Shown in pieces: positions 1 to 8,671 of a stretch of 18,991 nucleotides of DNA. The stretch spans positions 1 through 18,991 of the forward strand of contig JAAZIH010000140.1 of the NCBI GenBank assembly GCA_012800995.1, in the 5' to 3' direction. How positions within the stretch are numbered: the stretch's first letter is position 1; every line of letters starts with the position of its first letter. This DNA comes from Chloroflexota bacterium (GTDB lineage Bacteria; Chloroflexota; Anaerolineae; Anaerolineales; Anaerolineaceae). A program made the translations under genes and the position numbers. The notes below the pieces were generated by a model that had not been told where the DNA came from, did no database searches, and saw only the letters and a program-made list of their open reading frames with translations.

Positions 1-54
1 CATTTGGCTTTTTTCACCATTAATAGTTGGGATTACAGATACTTTGCCTGACAT
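1..54 (-). CDS. Possible N-terminal fragment of a gene cut by the left edge
   Basis: On the minus strand an ATG at 54-52 opens a frame that stays open to the window edge. It reads MSGKVSVIPTINGEKSQM. A GGTGAG-like ribosome site lies about 8 to 9 nt upstream, but it sits inside the hairpin assigned to the end of the aminotransferase gene. Eighteen codons are too few to recognise a family. The plus strand is also partly open here in two frames, which stop at 49-51 and 80-82, so a gene end coming from the left is an alternative. I report this only as a candidate. Confidence 0.22.
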   Translation of the reverse strand, partial: MSGKVSVIPTINGEKSQM

Positions 55-83
55 CAAAAAAGCTCACCCCGCAGGATGAGCTT
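54..83 (-). terminator. Hairpin terminator after the aminotransferase gene
   Basis: On the minus strand a 10-bp stem (AAGCTCATCC pairing with GGGTGAGCTT, one G-T pair) closes a 4-nt loop and is followed by a run of T. It lies 28 nt past the aminotransferase stop codon. The T tract is short, so some read-through toward the left edge is possible. Confidence 0.6.
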
Positions 84-111
84 GTCAGTTTGTTTTGATG
101 ATGGATTTTTC

Positions 112-1200
112 TTAGGCAGGATATTCCTTTAAAACTTTTGCCAAACGTTTAATGCCTTCTTTAATCTCATCATCTTCCAACGCGCAGAAGGGCAGACGCA
201 CAAACTGATCGCCACCTTCCATATAAAAACCGCGTCCATCGGTGAGTTGCAAGCCGTTCTCTTTACCTAATTTCAAGAGCACGTCCATCTCAATCGGCTT
301 TTTAACGAACGCGCCGATGAAGAAACCACCATCCGGAACAGTCCAGTCACACAAACCGCTGAGTTCTTCCGCCATGGCTTTTGCCATCACATCACGTCGA
401 TGACCATACAAAGCCTTGAGCTCTTCCAATTGTTCATCCAGCCAGCCGCGTTTACAAAACTCATACACAATCGCCTGGTCAACATAGCTGGCATTAATAT
501 AGGTATCTTCAGCAATCTTCAAAGTCTGCGCCACAAGTTCTTCTGGCAAAACCATCACACCCACACGCAAACCAGGAGCGATCAACTTGCTGAAGGATGT
601 CATCATCAGAGTGATATCCGGCGCCATCTCCCAACATGAGGGAATGCTCTCGCCGTTATAGCGCAAGCGGCGGTAGGGCAAATCTTCGATGATGCGGAAG
701 CCATGCTCCCTTGCCAGAGCAACCAGCTCTTTGCGTTTTTCAAGGGGCATCATGCTACCGGTTGGATTTTGGAAATCAGAAACCACATAGAAAAAGTCAA
801 CCTTCTCGCCCTTGGCCAGTTTCTCTTTGAGTGGCGCGAAGTTCAAACCGTCTTTTTCGATAGGACAGGGCACAAGCTTAGCCTGGGCGCGCTTTAACTG
901 CGTGACCGTGCGGTCATAGGTCGGCTCTTCAATGGCGACGGTCAGCGAGCCCATCGGGAATGAACGCAAAACATGATCTAAAACGCACAAAGAGCCCGTG
1001 CCTATGACCACGCGATTGGCATCCACATCAAACTGTTCTGCCACCCAATCGCGCAGGGGCGGAAAACCAGCAGCTTTAGCATATTGCAAAACCTTTTCGG
1101 GATAGTCCTGCAAGGCAGTTTGCACACAAGCCTGAAGTTTCTCTGTCGCAAAACTTTGCGTTGGGGGAACACCACGAGTGAGCGCAATGATTTTTTTCAT
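112..1200 (-). CDS. PLP-dependent aminotransferase, class I/II (LysN/Aro8-like)
   Basis: This 362-residue protein is a fold-type I pyridoxal-phosphate aminotransferase. Seen in the sequence: the DFQNPTG signature with Asn145, an ED-LPY segment with Asp173 and Tyr176, the Schiff-base lysine Lys205 in SFSKLIAPGLRVG with Arg212 as phosphate contact, and a C-terminal FVRLPFC segment carrying the likely carboxylate-binding Arg. The order and spacing match the branch that holds 2-aminoadipate/aromatic aminotransferases and the catalytic domains of MocR regulators. There is no N-terminal GntR domain, so it is an enzyme and not a regulator. The protein is somewhat short for the family (often 390-400 residues). 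The amino donor cannot be read from sequence. AAGGAG lies 12 nt before the ATG, which is longer than ideal, but no other in-frame start exists nearby. It is transcribed alone or with the lipoprotein gene 145 nt upstream. Confidence 0.9.
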   Translation of the reverse strand: MKKIIALTRGVPPTQSFATEKLQACVQTALQDYPEKVLQYAKAAGFPPLRDWVAEQFDVDANRVVIGTGSLCVLDHVLRSFPMGSLTVAIEEPTYDRTVTQLKRAQAKLVPCPIEKDGLNFAPLKEKLAKGEKVDFFYVVSDFQNPTGSMMPLEKRKELVALAREHGFRIIEDLPYRRLRYNGESIPSCWEMAPDITLMMTSFSKLIAPGLRVGVMVLPEELVAQTLKIAEDTYINASYVDQAIVYEFCKRGWLDEQLEELKALYGHRRDVMAKAMAEELSGLCDWTVPDGGFFIGAFVKKPIEMDVLLKLGKENGLQLTDGRGFYMEGGDQFVRLPFCALEDDEIKEGIKRLAKVLKEYPA

Positions 1201-1345
1201 ACAGTGATTGATCTCCTTTTAGCTAAATATCTTCTGCCCTAATGGTAGCATGGATTGAATAACTTTGTTAGGGATAAAGAGAGCCATCCTAAGATTCCAA
1301 TGGTGCCGAAGCAATGATTTCGAGACCCTAATAAAACAGGATAAT

Positions 1346-2044
1346 CTATTGCTCTATCCATAAAAAACAGGGGTCTGGTCTATCATCTTTATCGCGTGAA
1401 GCACAAAAAGTTTTCACCGGTTCTGAATGATGTCCCGCTGCTTGTGTTTCATTTTGAGGCCATAAGCTAAACGTTACCGGGTTTTTCATAAGATCGCTTT
1501 GCCACTCGCCCTTAAAAAAGCTTTTATAAACATCGCTTTCCTTATTGTCTTCAAGCGTAAAGCCATAGCTGCGACCTGCCATCTGCACTTTAGCGATCAT
1601 CATATCCCCATCTTGCTCAAAGACAAGTTCAGCTTCAAGCAATCTTCCGGCATCTTCAAACCAAATGTACCATGTTCCTTTCCAGTAATCCGCAAAACTG
1701 ACATATGGGCGTTTTACGGTCGGTGATGGCGTTTTTGTTGCAGTGAGCTGTTCTTCATCTTTCTTGGCAGGTGTTTGCGTTCTCTCATCTTCATTTACAC
1801 CAAAATCAACAAGAAGCGAATCAGGAGCCTGTGTCTCTTCTATTTTTATGAAGCCATCCGGGGTTGATGTCCAGCGTTGTTGACCAGGTATCACCAAGCT
1901 GGGATCATGCGTTATCTCATAAGTTGCCCGCGCGCCGCTAAAGGGAATATCGGGCAATTTTCGCGCGCACGCGCCAAGGCTCAGCAAAGCTACCAACAAC
2001 AAACCAGAAAGAAATAATGAGAGCTGTTTTCGCGAGACAAACAT
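1346..2044 (-). CDS. Small lipoprotein of unknown function
   Basis: I do not recognise a family. The 232-residue product begins with a positively charged n-region (MFVSRK), a hydrophobic stretch and a lipobox LSLGAC, so Cys26 should be lipidated and the protein anchored on the outer face of the membrane. The mature part has a charged, low-complexity stretch around residues 85-110 (KKDEEQLTATKTPSPTVK), probably a linker. A second module of about 120 residues follows, rich in Trp, Tyr and Phe (YWKGTWYIWF), which looks beta-rich. Two cysteines near the C-terminus (FCASRDKDDRPDPCF) could form a disulfide loop. A GGAG lies 12 nt upstream of the ATG. It is divergent from glyS and 145 nt upstream of the aminotransferase gene. 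Function unknown. Confidence 0.8.
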   Translation of the reverse strand: MFVSRKQLSLFLSGLLLVALLSLGACARKLPDIPFSGARATYEITHDPSLVIPGQQRWTSTPDGFIKIEETQAPDSLLVDFGVNEDERTQTPAKKDEEQLTATKTPSPTVKRPYVSFADYWKGTWYIWFEDAGRLLEAELVFEQDGDMMIAKVQMAGRSYGFTLEDNKESDVYKSFFKGEWQSDLMKNPVTFSLWPQNETQAAGHHSEPVKTFCASRDKDDRPDPCFLWIEQ

Positions 2045-2227
2045 AATCTTATTTTACTCCAGATTTGACTCATGCCATTTCCATTTTTCAACACATCAAT
2101 CCTGACGCAAGAAGAGATGAAAAAACAAACATAACAGAACAGAAGAACTATTAGAGCTTGTAAGCCTATAGAGATATTCAAGTGCCTTGACCATCAACAA
2201 TTGTGCTTTTACCCTCCTTCTCTGAAG

Positions 2228-2233
2228 TATAAT
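2228..2233 (+). promoter_or_regulatory. Probable -10 element for glyS
   Basis: A perfect TATAAT lies 32 nt before the glyS start codon. The -35 is unclear: TTTTAC at 2207-2212 gives a 15-nt spacer and TTGTGC at 2201-2206 gives 21 nt. No T-box-like specifier structure is seen in the short leader. Confidence 0.45.
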
Positions 2234-2254
2234 TAGCCCGTTATACATTAATAC

Positions 2255-2258
2255 GAGG
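2255..2258 (+). promoter_or_regulatory. Ribosome binding site deciding the glyS start
   Basis: GAGG sits 7 nt before ATG 2266 but only 1 nt before the in-frame TTG at 2260. The ATG is therefore the real start, and the N-terminus is MKLGLDLQD. Confidence 0.75.
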
Positions 2259-2265
2259 TTTGACT

Positions 2266-5244
2266 ATGAAATTAGGCTTAGATCTTCAAGACATTATTTT
2301 CAAGCTCCAGACTTACTGGGCTGGGCAGGGCTGTTTGATTTGGCAACCCTACTACTCCCAGGTCGGTGCCGGCACCATGAACCCTGCCACTTTCCTGCGC
2401 GTGCTGGGTCCTGAGCCCTGGAAAGTAGCTTATCTTGAGCCTTCCGTGCGCCCTGATGACGGACGTTACGGCATAAACCCCAATCGGCTTCAACAGTTCT
2501 TCCAGTACCAGGTCATTCTCAAACCTGACACCGGCAACCCACAGGAACTTTATCTAAACTCCCTGCTCGCCCTGGGCATCGACCCCGCCCAACACGACAT
2601 CCGCTTTGTGGAAGACAACTGGGAATCACCCGCGCTGAGTGCCTGGGGCCTTGGCTGGGAAGTTTGGCTTGACGGGCAGGAAATCACCCAATTCACCTAT
2701 TTCCAACAGTCCGGCGGTGTACCACTGGAGGTCCCATCGGTTGAGATTACCTATGGTCTCGAACGCATTGCCATGACCTTGCAAAACATCAACCACTTTA
2801 AAGATATCCGTTGGAATGGCGAGCGCACTTACGGTGATGTTTACCAGGTTGCCGAACGCGAACACAGCAGCTATTACTTTGAAAAAGCCGATGTTCCCCG
2901 CTTGCGCGAAATGTTCCGCCTCTTCGTGGAAGAAGCTGAAAACGCGCTTGAAGGTGGCTTAGTCCTGCCAGCCTATGACAACATCGTCAAATCATCGCAC
3001 ACCTTCAACATTATGGACTCGCGTGGCGCGGTGGGTTTTACCGAACGCCAGGCGCTTTTTGGCAAAATGCGCGAACTCTCCCGTCGTGTCGCCGAAGCCT
3101 ACATTGCCCAGCGTGATGACATGGGCTATCCCTGGCTAAAAACAGAACAAGCCGAACTTGAGCTCGAACCTGTGGCCCTGCCAGTTGTCGACACCAAATA
3201 CGCCGACTTTTTGCTCGAAATCGGCACTGAAGAACTCCCCGTTGCCGATCTCGACGACGCGCTGGAACAACTCCAGCAAAGTTTCACAAAACGCCTGACT
3301 GACGCGCGTTTAAGCTATAGCCAGCTTGAAGTCCTGGGCACGCCCCGTCGTTTGAGCGTACTCATCAAAGACCTGCAAACCGCTCAGGAAGACCGTAAAG
3401 TTGAACTCAAGGGTCCACCCGCAGACCGCGCTTTTGATGCCGATGGCAAACCCACTAAGGTAGCCGAAGGTTTCGCGCGTGGCAAAGGTGTGGATGTCAG
3501 CGTGCTTGAAGTCAAAGACTTTGATAACGGACGCTATGTTGTGTTAAGCATGGAAGAAAAGGGCAGAAGTGCCATGGAAATCCTTGCCGAACAACTCCCG
3601 GAAATTTGCAATAGCATCCATTTCGTTAAATCAATGCGCTGGAACCAGAGCAAGGTGGCATTCTCGCGCCCGGCGCGCTGGCTTGTAGCGCTTTTGGGTG
3701 AACATGTCGTGCCCTTTAGTTTCGCGGGTCTGAAAAGTGACCGCCTGACCCGCGGCATGCGCTTTTCAGCCGAAGCTGTTTGCAGGCTGAAAAGCCCCAC
3801 AGACTATTTACCTTACCTTGAACGCGAAGGGATTGTTTTGGACCCCAGCCAACGCCGCGATATGATTTGGCAACAAGCCCGGACACTTGCTCAAAAAACA
3901 GGTGGACAATTGGAAGAAGACCCCGCGTTACTGGACGAACTCACCAATTTGGTCGAACGCCCCACTGCATTGTTGGGCAGCTTCGACAAGCGCTATCTTC
4001 AAAACTTACCCCCTGAAGTGCTCATCGCGGTAATGAAAAAGCACCAGCGCTACTTCCCTGTGCTTGATGCCGATGGGAATCTCAGCCGACACTTTATCAT
4101 CATCCGCAATGGCGACGATAAAAACGCTTCCATCGTCGTGGATGGTAACTTGCAGGTTATTTTGGCACGCTTTGCCGATGCTGAATTCTTCATCAAAGCT
4201 GACCGTGAAAAAGCCTTGGAAGATTTTGTGCCCGACTTAGCTCAGCTCACTTTCCAAAAAGAACTCGGCTCGATGCTCCAAAAAACCACTCGCATCGAAA
4301 AGCTTAGCCAACAATTAGCGGAAACGCTCGCGCTTGACACCGCGCAACAAAAAACAACAGCGCGCATTGCCAGACTTTGCAAGGCTGATTTAGCCACTGA
4401 TATGGTTGTAGAAATGACCGCCCTGCAAGGCGTGATGGGCAGATATTACGCGCGCCTGTCCGATGAGCCCGAAGCGGTCGCAGAAGGCATATTTGAGCAT
4501 TATTTGCCCCGTAGTGCCGATGACATGCTCCCCACCCAAGTTCCCGCGACGGTTGTGGGCATTGCTGATCGACTGGATTCCATCGTAGGCCTTTTCGCGG
4601 TGGGCTTAGCGCCAACTGCCAATAAAGACCCCTTTGCCTTGCGTCGTGCGGCTTTAGGACTGAACCAAATTCTTATTGGACTTGAGCTTGATTTTGACCT
4701 TCAAAACGCGTTGCGACTTGCTGCTGAAAACTATGATCTGGACATTTCGGATGAAGTTTTGCAAAACGCGCTTGAGTTTATCCAAGGTCGTTTACACGGC
4801 GTTTTATTGGACAAAGGCTACCGCTATGATGTCGTCGAAGCGGTTGAGCAAGTACAGTCTTCCAATCCCGCGAAGGCTAATCGCTGCGCGGAACTGTTGA
4901 ATAACTGGGTGCAAAAACCTGAGTGGGAGACCCTTCTGCCCGCTTACAGCCGTTGCGCGCGCATTACACGCAACATCAGCGAAACCTACCTGCTTGATCC
5001 AGAAGTCCTGCAAGATCCAGCAGAACACGCGCTCAATGAGGCTTTAAGTCAACTTGCGCCAGGCAGGTTTGAAGAAGCGCTCCATGCAGTAGAGCAACTC
5101 GTACCGAGTATCAACACCTTTTTTGACAAGGTTTTAGTTATGGCAGAAGATGAAAAAGTGCGCCAAAACCGTCTTGGCTTACTCCAGAACGTGGTCGCGC
5201 TCTTATCGCCATACGCTGATATTTCTAAACTGGAAGGCTTCTAA
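2266..5244 (+). CDS. glyS: Glycyl-tRNA synthetase, fused alpha and beta chains
   Basis: This cytosolic enzyme charges tRNA-Gly with glycine. Most bacteria with this type use two genes, glyQ (alpha, about 300 residues) and glyS (beta, about 690). Here one 992-residue chain carries both. Residues 1 to about 300 are the class II catalytic alpha part ([19 protein letters not shown], the Trp-rich [19 protein letters not shown] segment, and [10 protein letters not shown] near 160). The beta part starts near 311 with [11 protein letters not shown]. It includes KKHQRYFPV near 590, the [13 protein letters not shown] segment near 782, and a C-terminal anticodon-binding region from about 860. A stretch of about 15 residues joins the two halves without a stop or frameshift. 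Fused forms are known in chlamydiae and some other lineages. The start is set at ATG 2266 by the ribosome site. It is a single-gene unit with its own promoter, ending at the hairpin at 5277-5313. Confidence 0.97.
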   Translation: MKLGLDLQDIIFKLQTYWAGQGCLIWQPYYSQVGAGTMNPATFLRVLGPEPWKVAYLEPSVRPDDGRYGINPNRLQQFFQYQVILKPDTGNPQELYLNSLLALGIDPAQHDIRFVEDNWESPALSAWGLGWEVWLDGQEITQFTYFQQSGGVPLEVPSVEITYGLERIAMTLQNINHFKDIRWNGERTYGDVYQVAEREHSSYYFEKADVPRLREMFRLFVEEAENALEGGLVLPAYDNIVKSSHTFNIMDSRGAVGFTERQALFGKMRELSRRVAEAYIAQRDDMGYPWLKTEQAELELEPVALPVVDTKYADFLLEIGTEELPVADLDDALEQLQQSFTKRLTDARLSYSQLEVLGTPRRLSVLIKDLQTAQEDRKVELKGPPADRAFDADGKPTKVAEGFARGKGVDVSVLEVKDFDNGRYVVLSMEEKGRSAMEILAEQLPEICNSIHFVKSMRWNQSKVAFSRPARWLVALLGEHVVPFSFAGLKSDRLTRGMRFSAEAVCRLKSPTDYLPYLEREGIVLDPSQRRDMIWQQARTLAQKTGGQLEEDPALLDELTNLVERPTALLGSFDKRYLQNLPPEVLIAVMKKHQRYFPVLDADGNLSRHFIIIRNGDDKNASIVVDGNLQVILARFADAEFFIKADREKALEDFVPDLAQLTFQKELGSMLQKTTRIEKLSQQLAETLALDTAQQKTTARIARLCKADLATDMVVEMTALQGVMGRYYARLSDEPEAVAEGIFEHYLPRSADDMLPTQVPATVVGIADRLDSIVGLFAVGLAPTANKDPFALRRAALGLNQILIGLELDFDLQNALRLAAENYDLDISDEVLQNALEFIQGRLHGVLLDKGYRYDVVEAVEQVQSSNPAKANRCAELLNNWVQKPEWETLLPAYSRCARITRNISETYLLDPEVLQDPAEHALNEALSQLAPGRFEEALHAVEQLVPSINTFFDKVLVMAEDEKVRQNRLGLLQNVVALLSPYADISKLEGF

Positions 5245-5276
5245 AAATACGCTTTCCCTAAGCTTTTGGTGGATAC

Positions 5277-5313
5277 AAAAACGCCGGTTTCTCACACACA
5301 AGCCGGCGTTTTA
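5277..5313. terminator. Bidirectional terminator between glyS and the MerR gene
   Basis: A 13-bp stem (AAAACGCCGGTTT, 5278-5290, with AAGCCGGCGTTTT, 5300-5312, one G-T pair) closes a 9-nt loop. A flanking T run on the plus strand and an A run at the left make it work for both convergent transcripts. Confidence 0.9.
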
Positions 5314-5341
5314 GTTTGTCAGGATTATTATCAAGCCAATG

Positions 5342-6313
5342 TTATTCCCATTTTTGGACCACACCCAGGCTAACAAGTTTGCGAATGGTTTCAAGTCCTT
5401 CAGTAAGCGTTTTGCCTAAATAAGTTCCGCCTAATTTTTCTTGAACGGCGGGCTTATCATCCAGATATCTGCCAAAATAAAGCAGACGCGGCTTGGTTGA
5501 CAGTTTGGCTAATTGGGACGCGAAGTCGCGCATCAGGTAGGCTGTTGCCTCCTCGCCAACATAGAGACAGATAAACTTCGGTTTCGATATATGCGAATAG
5601 TCCAAAATATCTTCAATGGGCAAATCCTGCCCCAAATATTCCACAAAGAAGCCAGCTTGTCGCATTAACACAGCCAACATCAAAACATCGAGCTCTTTGG
5701 TCTCTCCTGGCCCGCTCCCAAGGAGGGTCAGCGCGCCCTCTCGCACGACCGGCAAACTGGTCATAAGGTTGAGCAGCTTGCTTTTGATATGCTGCGTTGA
5801 AACATGCACAGTCGCCATCGGAATGCCACCTTGATACCAGGCATGTTCCAATAATGCTACGCTTGGCTGAACGATTTCCTCAAAAATGGTTATTAAATCG
5901 AAGTACTTGCGCATTTCATCAACCACAGCCAGCAAACGGGTTTCATTGTGCGCAATCAATGCGCTTAGCATAATTTCGGCATAATCCCGGGCGGGCATGG
6001 GAGGTTTAAGTCGTGGTAGTTCAGGCTCCACTTTTTGTACACTTTCAGGCCAAGCACCATTTTCGCGAATATCATTAAACTGTTTTACAACCTGGCTAAT
6101 GCTCATCCCGGAATCTAATCGGCTTTTAACCCAAAGCAAGAGCTGAACGTCTTGCTCAGAATAAAGCCTGTAACCATTCTTAAGACGGGTGGGCTCTAAA
6201 AGCTCATAACGGCGCTCCCAGGCACGAAGGGTTACGGGTTTAATACCTGTGCGCGCCTGCACAGCCTTTATCGTAAAATGGGGCGCGGTAGAATAATTGC
6301 TGATACTGCTCAT
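5342..6313 (-). CDS. MerR-family regulator with CarH-like cobalamin-binding domain
   Basis: The 323-residue protein is a cytosolic DNA-binding regulator. Residues 12-80 form a MerR winged helix (FTIKAVQARTGIKPVTLRAWERRY, then NGYRLYSEQDV). Residues about 110-180 match the helical cap and 190-315 the Rossmann-like B12-binding part of the CarH/LitR group. In that group a W-x9-EH motif and an E-x-H motif hold cobalamin. Here the first reads W159-x9-V169-H170 and the second reads G203-E-T-K206-E, so the lower axial His is Lys. Cobalamin binding, if any, must differ from CarH. The gene shares ATGA (6310-6313) with the upstream CapA-type gene. Its AGGAGGA ribosome site (6318-6324) lies inside that gene, so the two are translationally coupled. 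Targets unknown. Autoregulation of this block is an inference. Confidence 0.9.
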   Translation of the reverse strand: MSSISNYSTAPHFTIKAVQARTGIKPVTLRAWERRYELLEPTRLKNGYRLYSEQDVQLLLWVKSRLDSGMSISQVVKQFNDIRENGAWPESVQKVEPELPRLKPPMPARDYAEIMLSALIAHNETRLLAVVDEMRKYFDLITIFEEIVQPSVALLEHAWYQGGIPMATVHVSTQHIKSKLLNLMTSLPVVREGALTLLGSGPGETKELDVLMLAVLMRQAGFFVEYLGQDLPIEDILDYSHISKPKFICLYVGEEATAYLMRDFASQLAKLSTKPRLLYFGRYLDDKPAVQEKLGGTYLGKTLTEGLETIRKLVSLGVVQKWE

Positions 6314-8064
6314 TGTGTCCTCCTGAGCGGCTCGGAAACGGCAAAAATCATAGTGAGGAATTTTTCCCGTTCTTCTGGGTCCATCAGTCTGGGTTGCCCC
6401 GTGTCTTCTATCGTAATAGTGTGAAGACGGGTATTGATGAGATGTCCCTGATAAAAATAATGTTCTTGAATAAAGCTGTCATAGGTGATGTAAAATTCGG
6501 GTTGTTCAAAAAAGAGATTACCAAGCCCATAATGAATAAAACTACCCTCATAAAACTCCATTGCCTTGGCAACATGCGATTGACTGCCATTCACAATCAC
6601 TGGACCCGCCTGGGCGACATCCCTGAAATCGCGCTCCTGTAATGAGGTGGCTTCTCGTATATAATCTTCCTGAAACTGGAAAGTAACGATGGGCAGATAA
6701 CCTTTCTGTCGCAAATTTGCCACCTCCGACTTTAACCAACCGAAGTCTTCGCAAGGTGCCGCGCCACTACGCTCATCTAATGCCCATGCCATCGTGGGTC
6801 CATACGAGTTACAGCCAATAAACGCCAAGCGATTGCCATTGTGCTCGATAAGCAAGGGGCTCTTCGCGTCCTCTTCGTTCACACCGCCCGCATACCACTG
6901 CATCTCATATTTTTCATACAAGTCAAGCGTAAAAGGCACCGAGTCGACCTTATAAAGCGCCAAAACGTCGTTATTATGATTGCCTGTTAGTTCAATGATG
7001 TCCGCGCCCAGATCATCAAGCAATTTGATATATTCGGGATTGCTGCAAAAAATAAAGCCTTCATAATCCGGGTCAGGATATGGACAGCCCTCATAAAAAG
7101 AGACTTCATTGCTGATGTGGGTCAAATCTGCCGCGCGCATGAGATCGCGGATTTTTTCACCCGGATAAAGCACACCTTCAGTCTCCATGGTAAAAGCTGT
7201 GTCGCGTGCCATAGCAGTAACGCCAGTCATAATCAGACTGGTGAGTTGCGATCTGTCGCGGTTTGGTACTGGCAAAATCATTGAAAAATCGAACTCATCT
7301 TCCGGATTCTCCCAATCGTCTTGCTCGTTATGAAAAACACCAACCCGCAAGTTTAATTTGTAGTCTTCAGGGTCAAAGTCATGGTCCAAAGGTGAAATAC
7401 CATCAATTGAAATGACCTTCCACTGCGGATCGAGCGCCTCGAAAGGGACTATCGCCCAATCTTTGCCCCAGGCATCGGCACTCATGTCGGCCAACTCCAT
7501 CAATGTTTTTATGTTTTTCGCCCAGCTCATATTAAGCAAATGCAGAATGGCAGCTTTGTCGTTTTGTGTCATGAGAACTTTCGCGTCTTCTCTGGTGACA
7601 TCCGGCGAAGAATTCCCTGCCAAAAAAGCCCGCAATTCCTCATAGCTGAGATTATCAGTCACCGTGAAGAATGGCGCTACGAGAACATAAGTCCAATCCG
7701 TTTGGGCTAAGGGCTCTAAACTTTTACCTTCATCAAATGGCACGATATGATAACGGCTTGACTTTTGGTCGCTTAGCCAAGAGCTACCTTCCGGCAACAT
7801 AATCTCTGAAACGAATGTCTCAGGCAGATCGATCTGCCAAAAATTAGCTGGCGGCGGAGTCGGTGTTGCTGTATTTGTAGCAGTAGGTGAAGGTGTTTCG
7901 GTTGGTGTTGGACTGGGGCTAAGTGTTGGAATATCAGTTGTGTTGATTGGTTCAGTATTGGTCGGCATCGCAGACGGAAGCGTGTTTTGACAAGCTCCCA
8001 AAAATGTTCCAAGAGCAAATATAAAGGTTATAAGAGCGGTTGATTTTGTTATATTTTTCGACAT
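6310..8064 (-). CDS. Lipoprotein with binding-protein-like domain and CapA-type domain
   Basis: The 584-residue product starts with a signal peptide and lipobox TFLGAC, so Cys25 is lipidated. Residues 26-74 are a Thr/Pro/Ser linker. Residues about 80-265 resemble a solute-binding (PstS-like) fold: YVLVAPFFTVTDNLSYEELRAFLAG at 126-150, then WAIVPFEALDPQWKVISIDG at 203-222. This part is inferred from pattern only. Residues 273-525 match the CapA/PgsA (poly-gamma-glutamate) family, a metallophosphatase-like fold. Seen there: IMTGVTAMARD (278-288), SNE at 318-320, TGNHNND at 360-366, and the end motif SQSHVAKAMEFYEGSFIHYGLGNLFF at 494-519. The usual first motif Asp and the HPH pair are changed (Val/Thr and SQSH). 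Family members act on cell-surface polymers, but the substrate here is unknown. It is followed by the overlapping MerR gene. Confidence 0.88.
   Translation of the reverse strand: MSKNITKSTALITFIFALGTFLGACQNTLPSAMPTNTEPINTTDIPTLSPSPTPTETPSPTATNTATPTPPPANFWQIDLPETFVSEIMLPEGSSWLSDQKSSRYHIVPFDEGKSLEPLAQTDWTYVLVAPFFTVTDNLSYEELRAFLAGNSSPDVTREDAKVLMTQNDKAAILHLLNMSWAKNIKTLMELADMSADAWGKDWAIVPFEALDPQWKVISIDGISPLDHDFDPEDYKLNLRVGVFHNEQDDWENPEDEFDFSMILPVPNRDRSQLTSLIMTGVTAMARDTAFTMETEGVLYPGEKIRDLMRAADLTHISNEVSFYEGCPYPDPDYEGFIFCSNPEYIKLLDDLGADIIELTGNHNNDVLALYKVDSVPFTLDLYEKYEMQWYAGGVNEEDAKSPLLIEHNGNRLAFIGCNSYGPTMAWALDERSGAAPCEDFGWLKSEVANLRQKGYLPIVTFQFQEDYIREATSLQERDFRDVAQAGPVIVNGSQSHVAKAMEFYEGSFIHYGLGNLFFEQPEFYITYDSFIQEHYFYQGHLINTRLHTITIEDTGQPRLMDPEEREKFLTMIFAVSEPLRRTQ
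6318..6324 (-). promoter_or_regulatory. Strong ribosome binding site for the MerR gene inside the CapA-type gene
   Basis: AGGAGGA on the minus strand stands 4 nt before the ATG at 6313. It is the best ribosome site in this block, while the CapA-type gene itself has none. Confidence 0.75.
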
Positions 8065-8081
8065 TTTTCGTATATCAATGC

Positions 8082-8110
8082 ATTATAGCGCTCTATACAA
8101 AGGCTTTCAA
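8082..8110 (-). promoter_or_regulatory. Near-consensus sigma-70-type promoter for the CapA-type/MerR operon
   Basis: On the minus strand TTGAAA (8110-8105) and TATAAT (8087-8082) are separated by exactly 17 nt. The start codon at 8064 comes only 17 nt after the -10 box, so the predicted leader is about 10 nt and contains no purine-rich ribosome site. The mRNA is probably almost leaderless. Confidence 0.8.
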
Positions 8111-8166
8111 TGAATCTACCATGATTAGCAACCCATTTTGTAAAAGCTTTGTAAAGGTTTCTGTTT

Positions 8167-8658
8167 TTAGGGATTATAACCGTCTGGTGTTGTTCCATAT
8201 TGGTTAAAAAGCGCTTCCCACTCTTCAATTTCGCCAACCGTTAAACCTTCAAAAGCTTTGGTTTTTTCAGGATTTTCAGACAGCTTAGCAATAAGTTCAT
8301 CGGCGAAATCCTCGCTTTTGATAATCTTCATATAGCGTGGTCGAGCAGCGGCTTGAATCATGCGATCGGAGCTGACCAAACATTGATTACGCGCTTCAGC
8401 ACCCAGCTTTTGAATATGCGCGATAATCGCCGCGTCAGCACTTTGCCCTGCTGGAACAAAAACCGCCTTAACTAAACCAAAGTTGCGTTCGCCACTTTGT
8501 CCTTCTGCGGCGTGGTCAAAAAAGACTTTGGCTCGGGATCGGGTGAGTCTTAAAAAGGGAATGAGCAAATCAATGAGTGCCATTTCATCTTCTGGATCGC
8601 TTAACTTAAGCCCTGGTATTTTAGGAATGAGATTATGTCCATCAATTATGTATTGCAT
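8167..8658 (-). CDS. NYN-domain RNase, YacP/Rae1-like
   Basis: The 163-residue protein fits the YacP branch of NYN (PIN-like) ribonucleases, whose Bacillus member Rae1 cuts mRNA on the ribosome. Acidic and polar active-site positions can be seen: IDGHNLI with Asp6 and Asn9, VFFDHA with Asp48, SADAAI with Asp75, and VSSDR with Asp98. Length matches the family (about 165-170). The spacing between the first Asp and the SAD motif is typical. Only a weak GAAGG lies before the ATG, and in-frame codons upstream reach a stop, so the start is fixed. It shares a 71-nt divergent promoter region with the zinc-ribbon operon. The CapA-type gene 102 nt downstream has its own promoter, so co-transcription is uncertain. 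The target RNA is unknown. Confidence 0.88.
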   Translation of the reverse strand: MQYIIDGHNLIPKIPGLKLSDPEDEMALIDLLIPFLRLTRSRAKVFFDHAAEGQSGERNFGLVKAVFVPAGQSADAAIIAHIQKLGAEARNQCLVSSDRMIQAAARPRYMKIIKSEDFADELIAKLSENPEKTKAFEGLTVGEIEEWEALFNQYGTTPDGYNP

Positions 8659-8671
8659 GCCTTCATTTTAC

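Noticed and set aside
1268..1331. TTAGGG/CCCTAA inverted repeat enclosing a small stem with a TTCG loop (minus strand), a possible structured RNA.
   Set aside because: Outer arms are 6 bp with a 52-nt interior, and the inner stem is 3 bp. This is too weak to name as a riboswitch or small RNA.
1990..2181. A minus-strand frame with a hydrophobic start and a Cys that looks like a second lipoprotein.
   Set aside because: It needs a TTG start with a weak ribosome site and ends as an out-of-frame shadow of the lipoprotein at 1346-2044; the hydrophobic run comes from T-rich spacer DNA.
4304..4615. A 103-residue minus-strand frame inside glyS.
   Set aside because: It lies wholly within a strongly conserved synthetase gene and is a codon-bias shadow.
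8119..8166. Repeated TTTACAAA-like sequence after the nuclease gene, considered as a terminator or repeat.
   Set aside because: No stem with a T tract can be drawn; it is probably simple AT-rich spacer.
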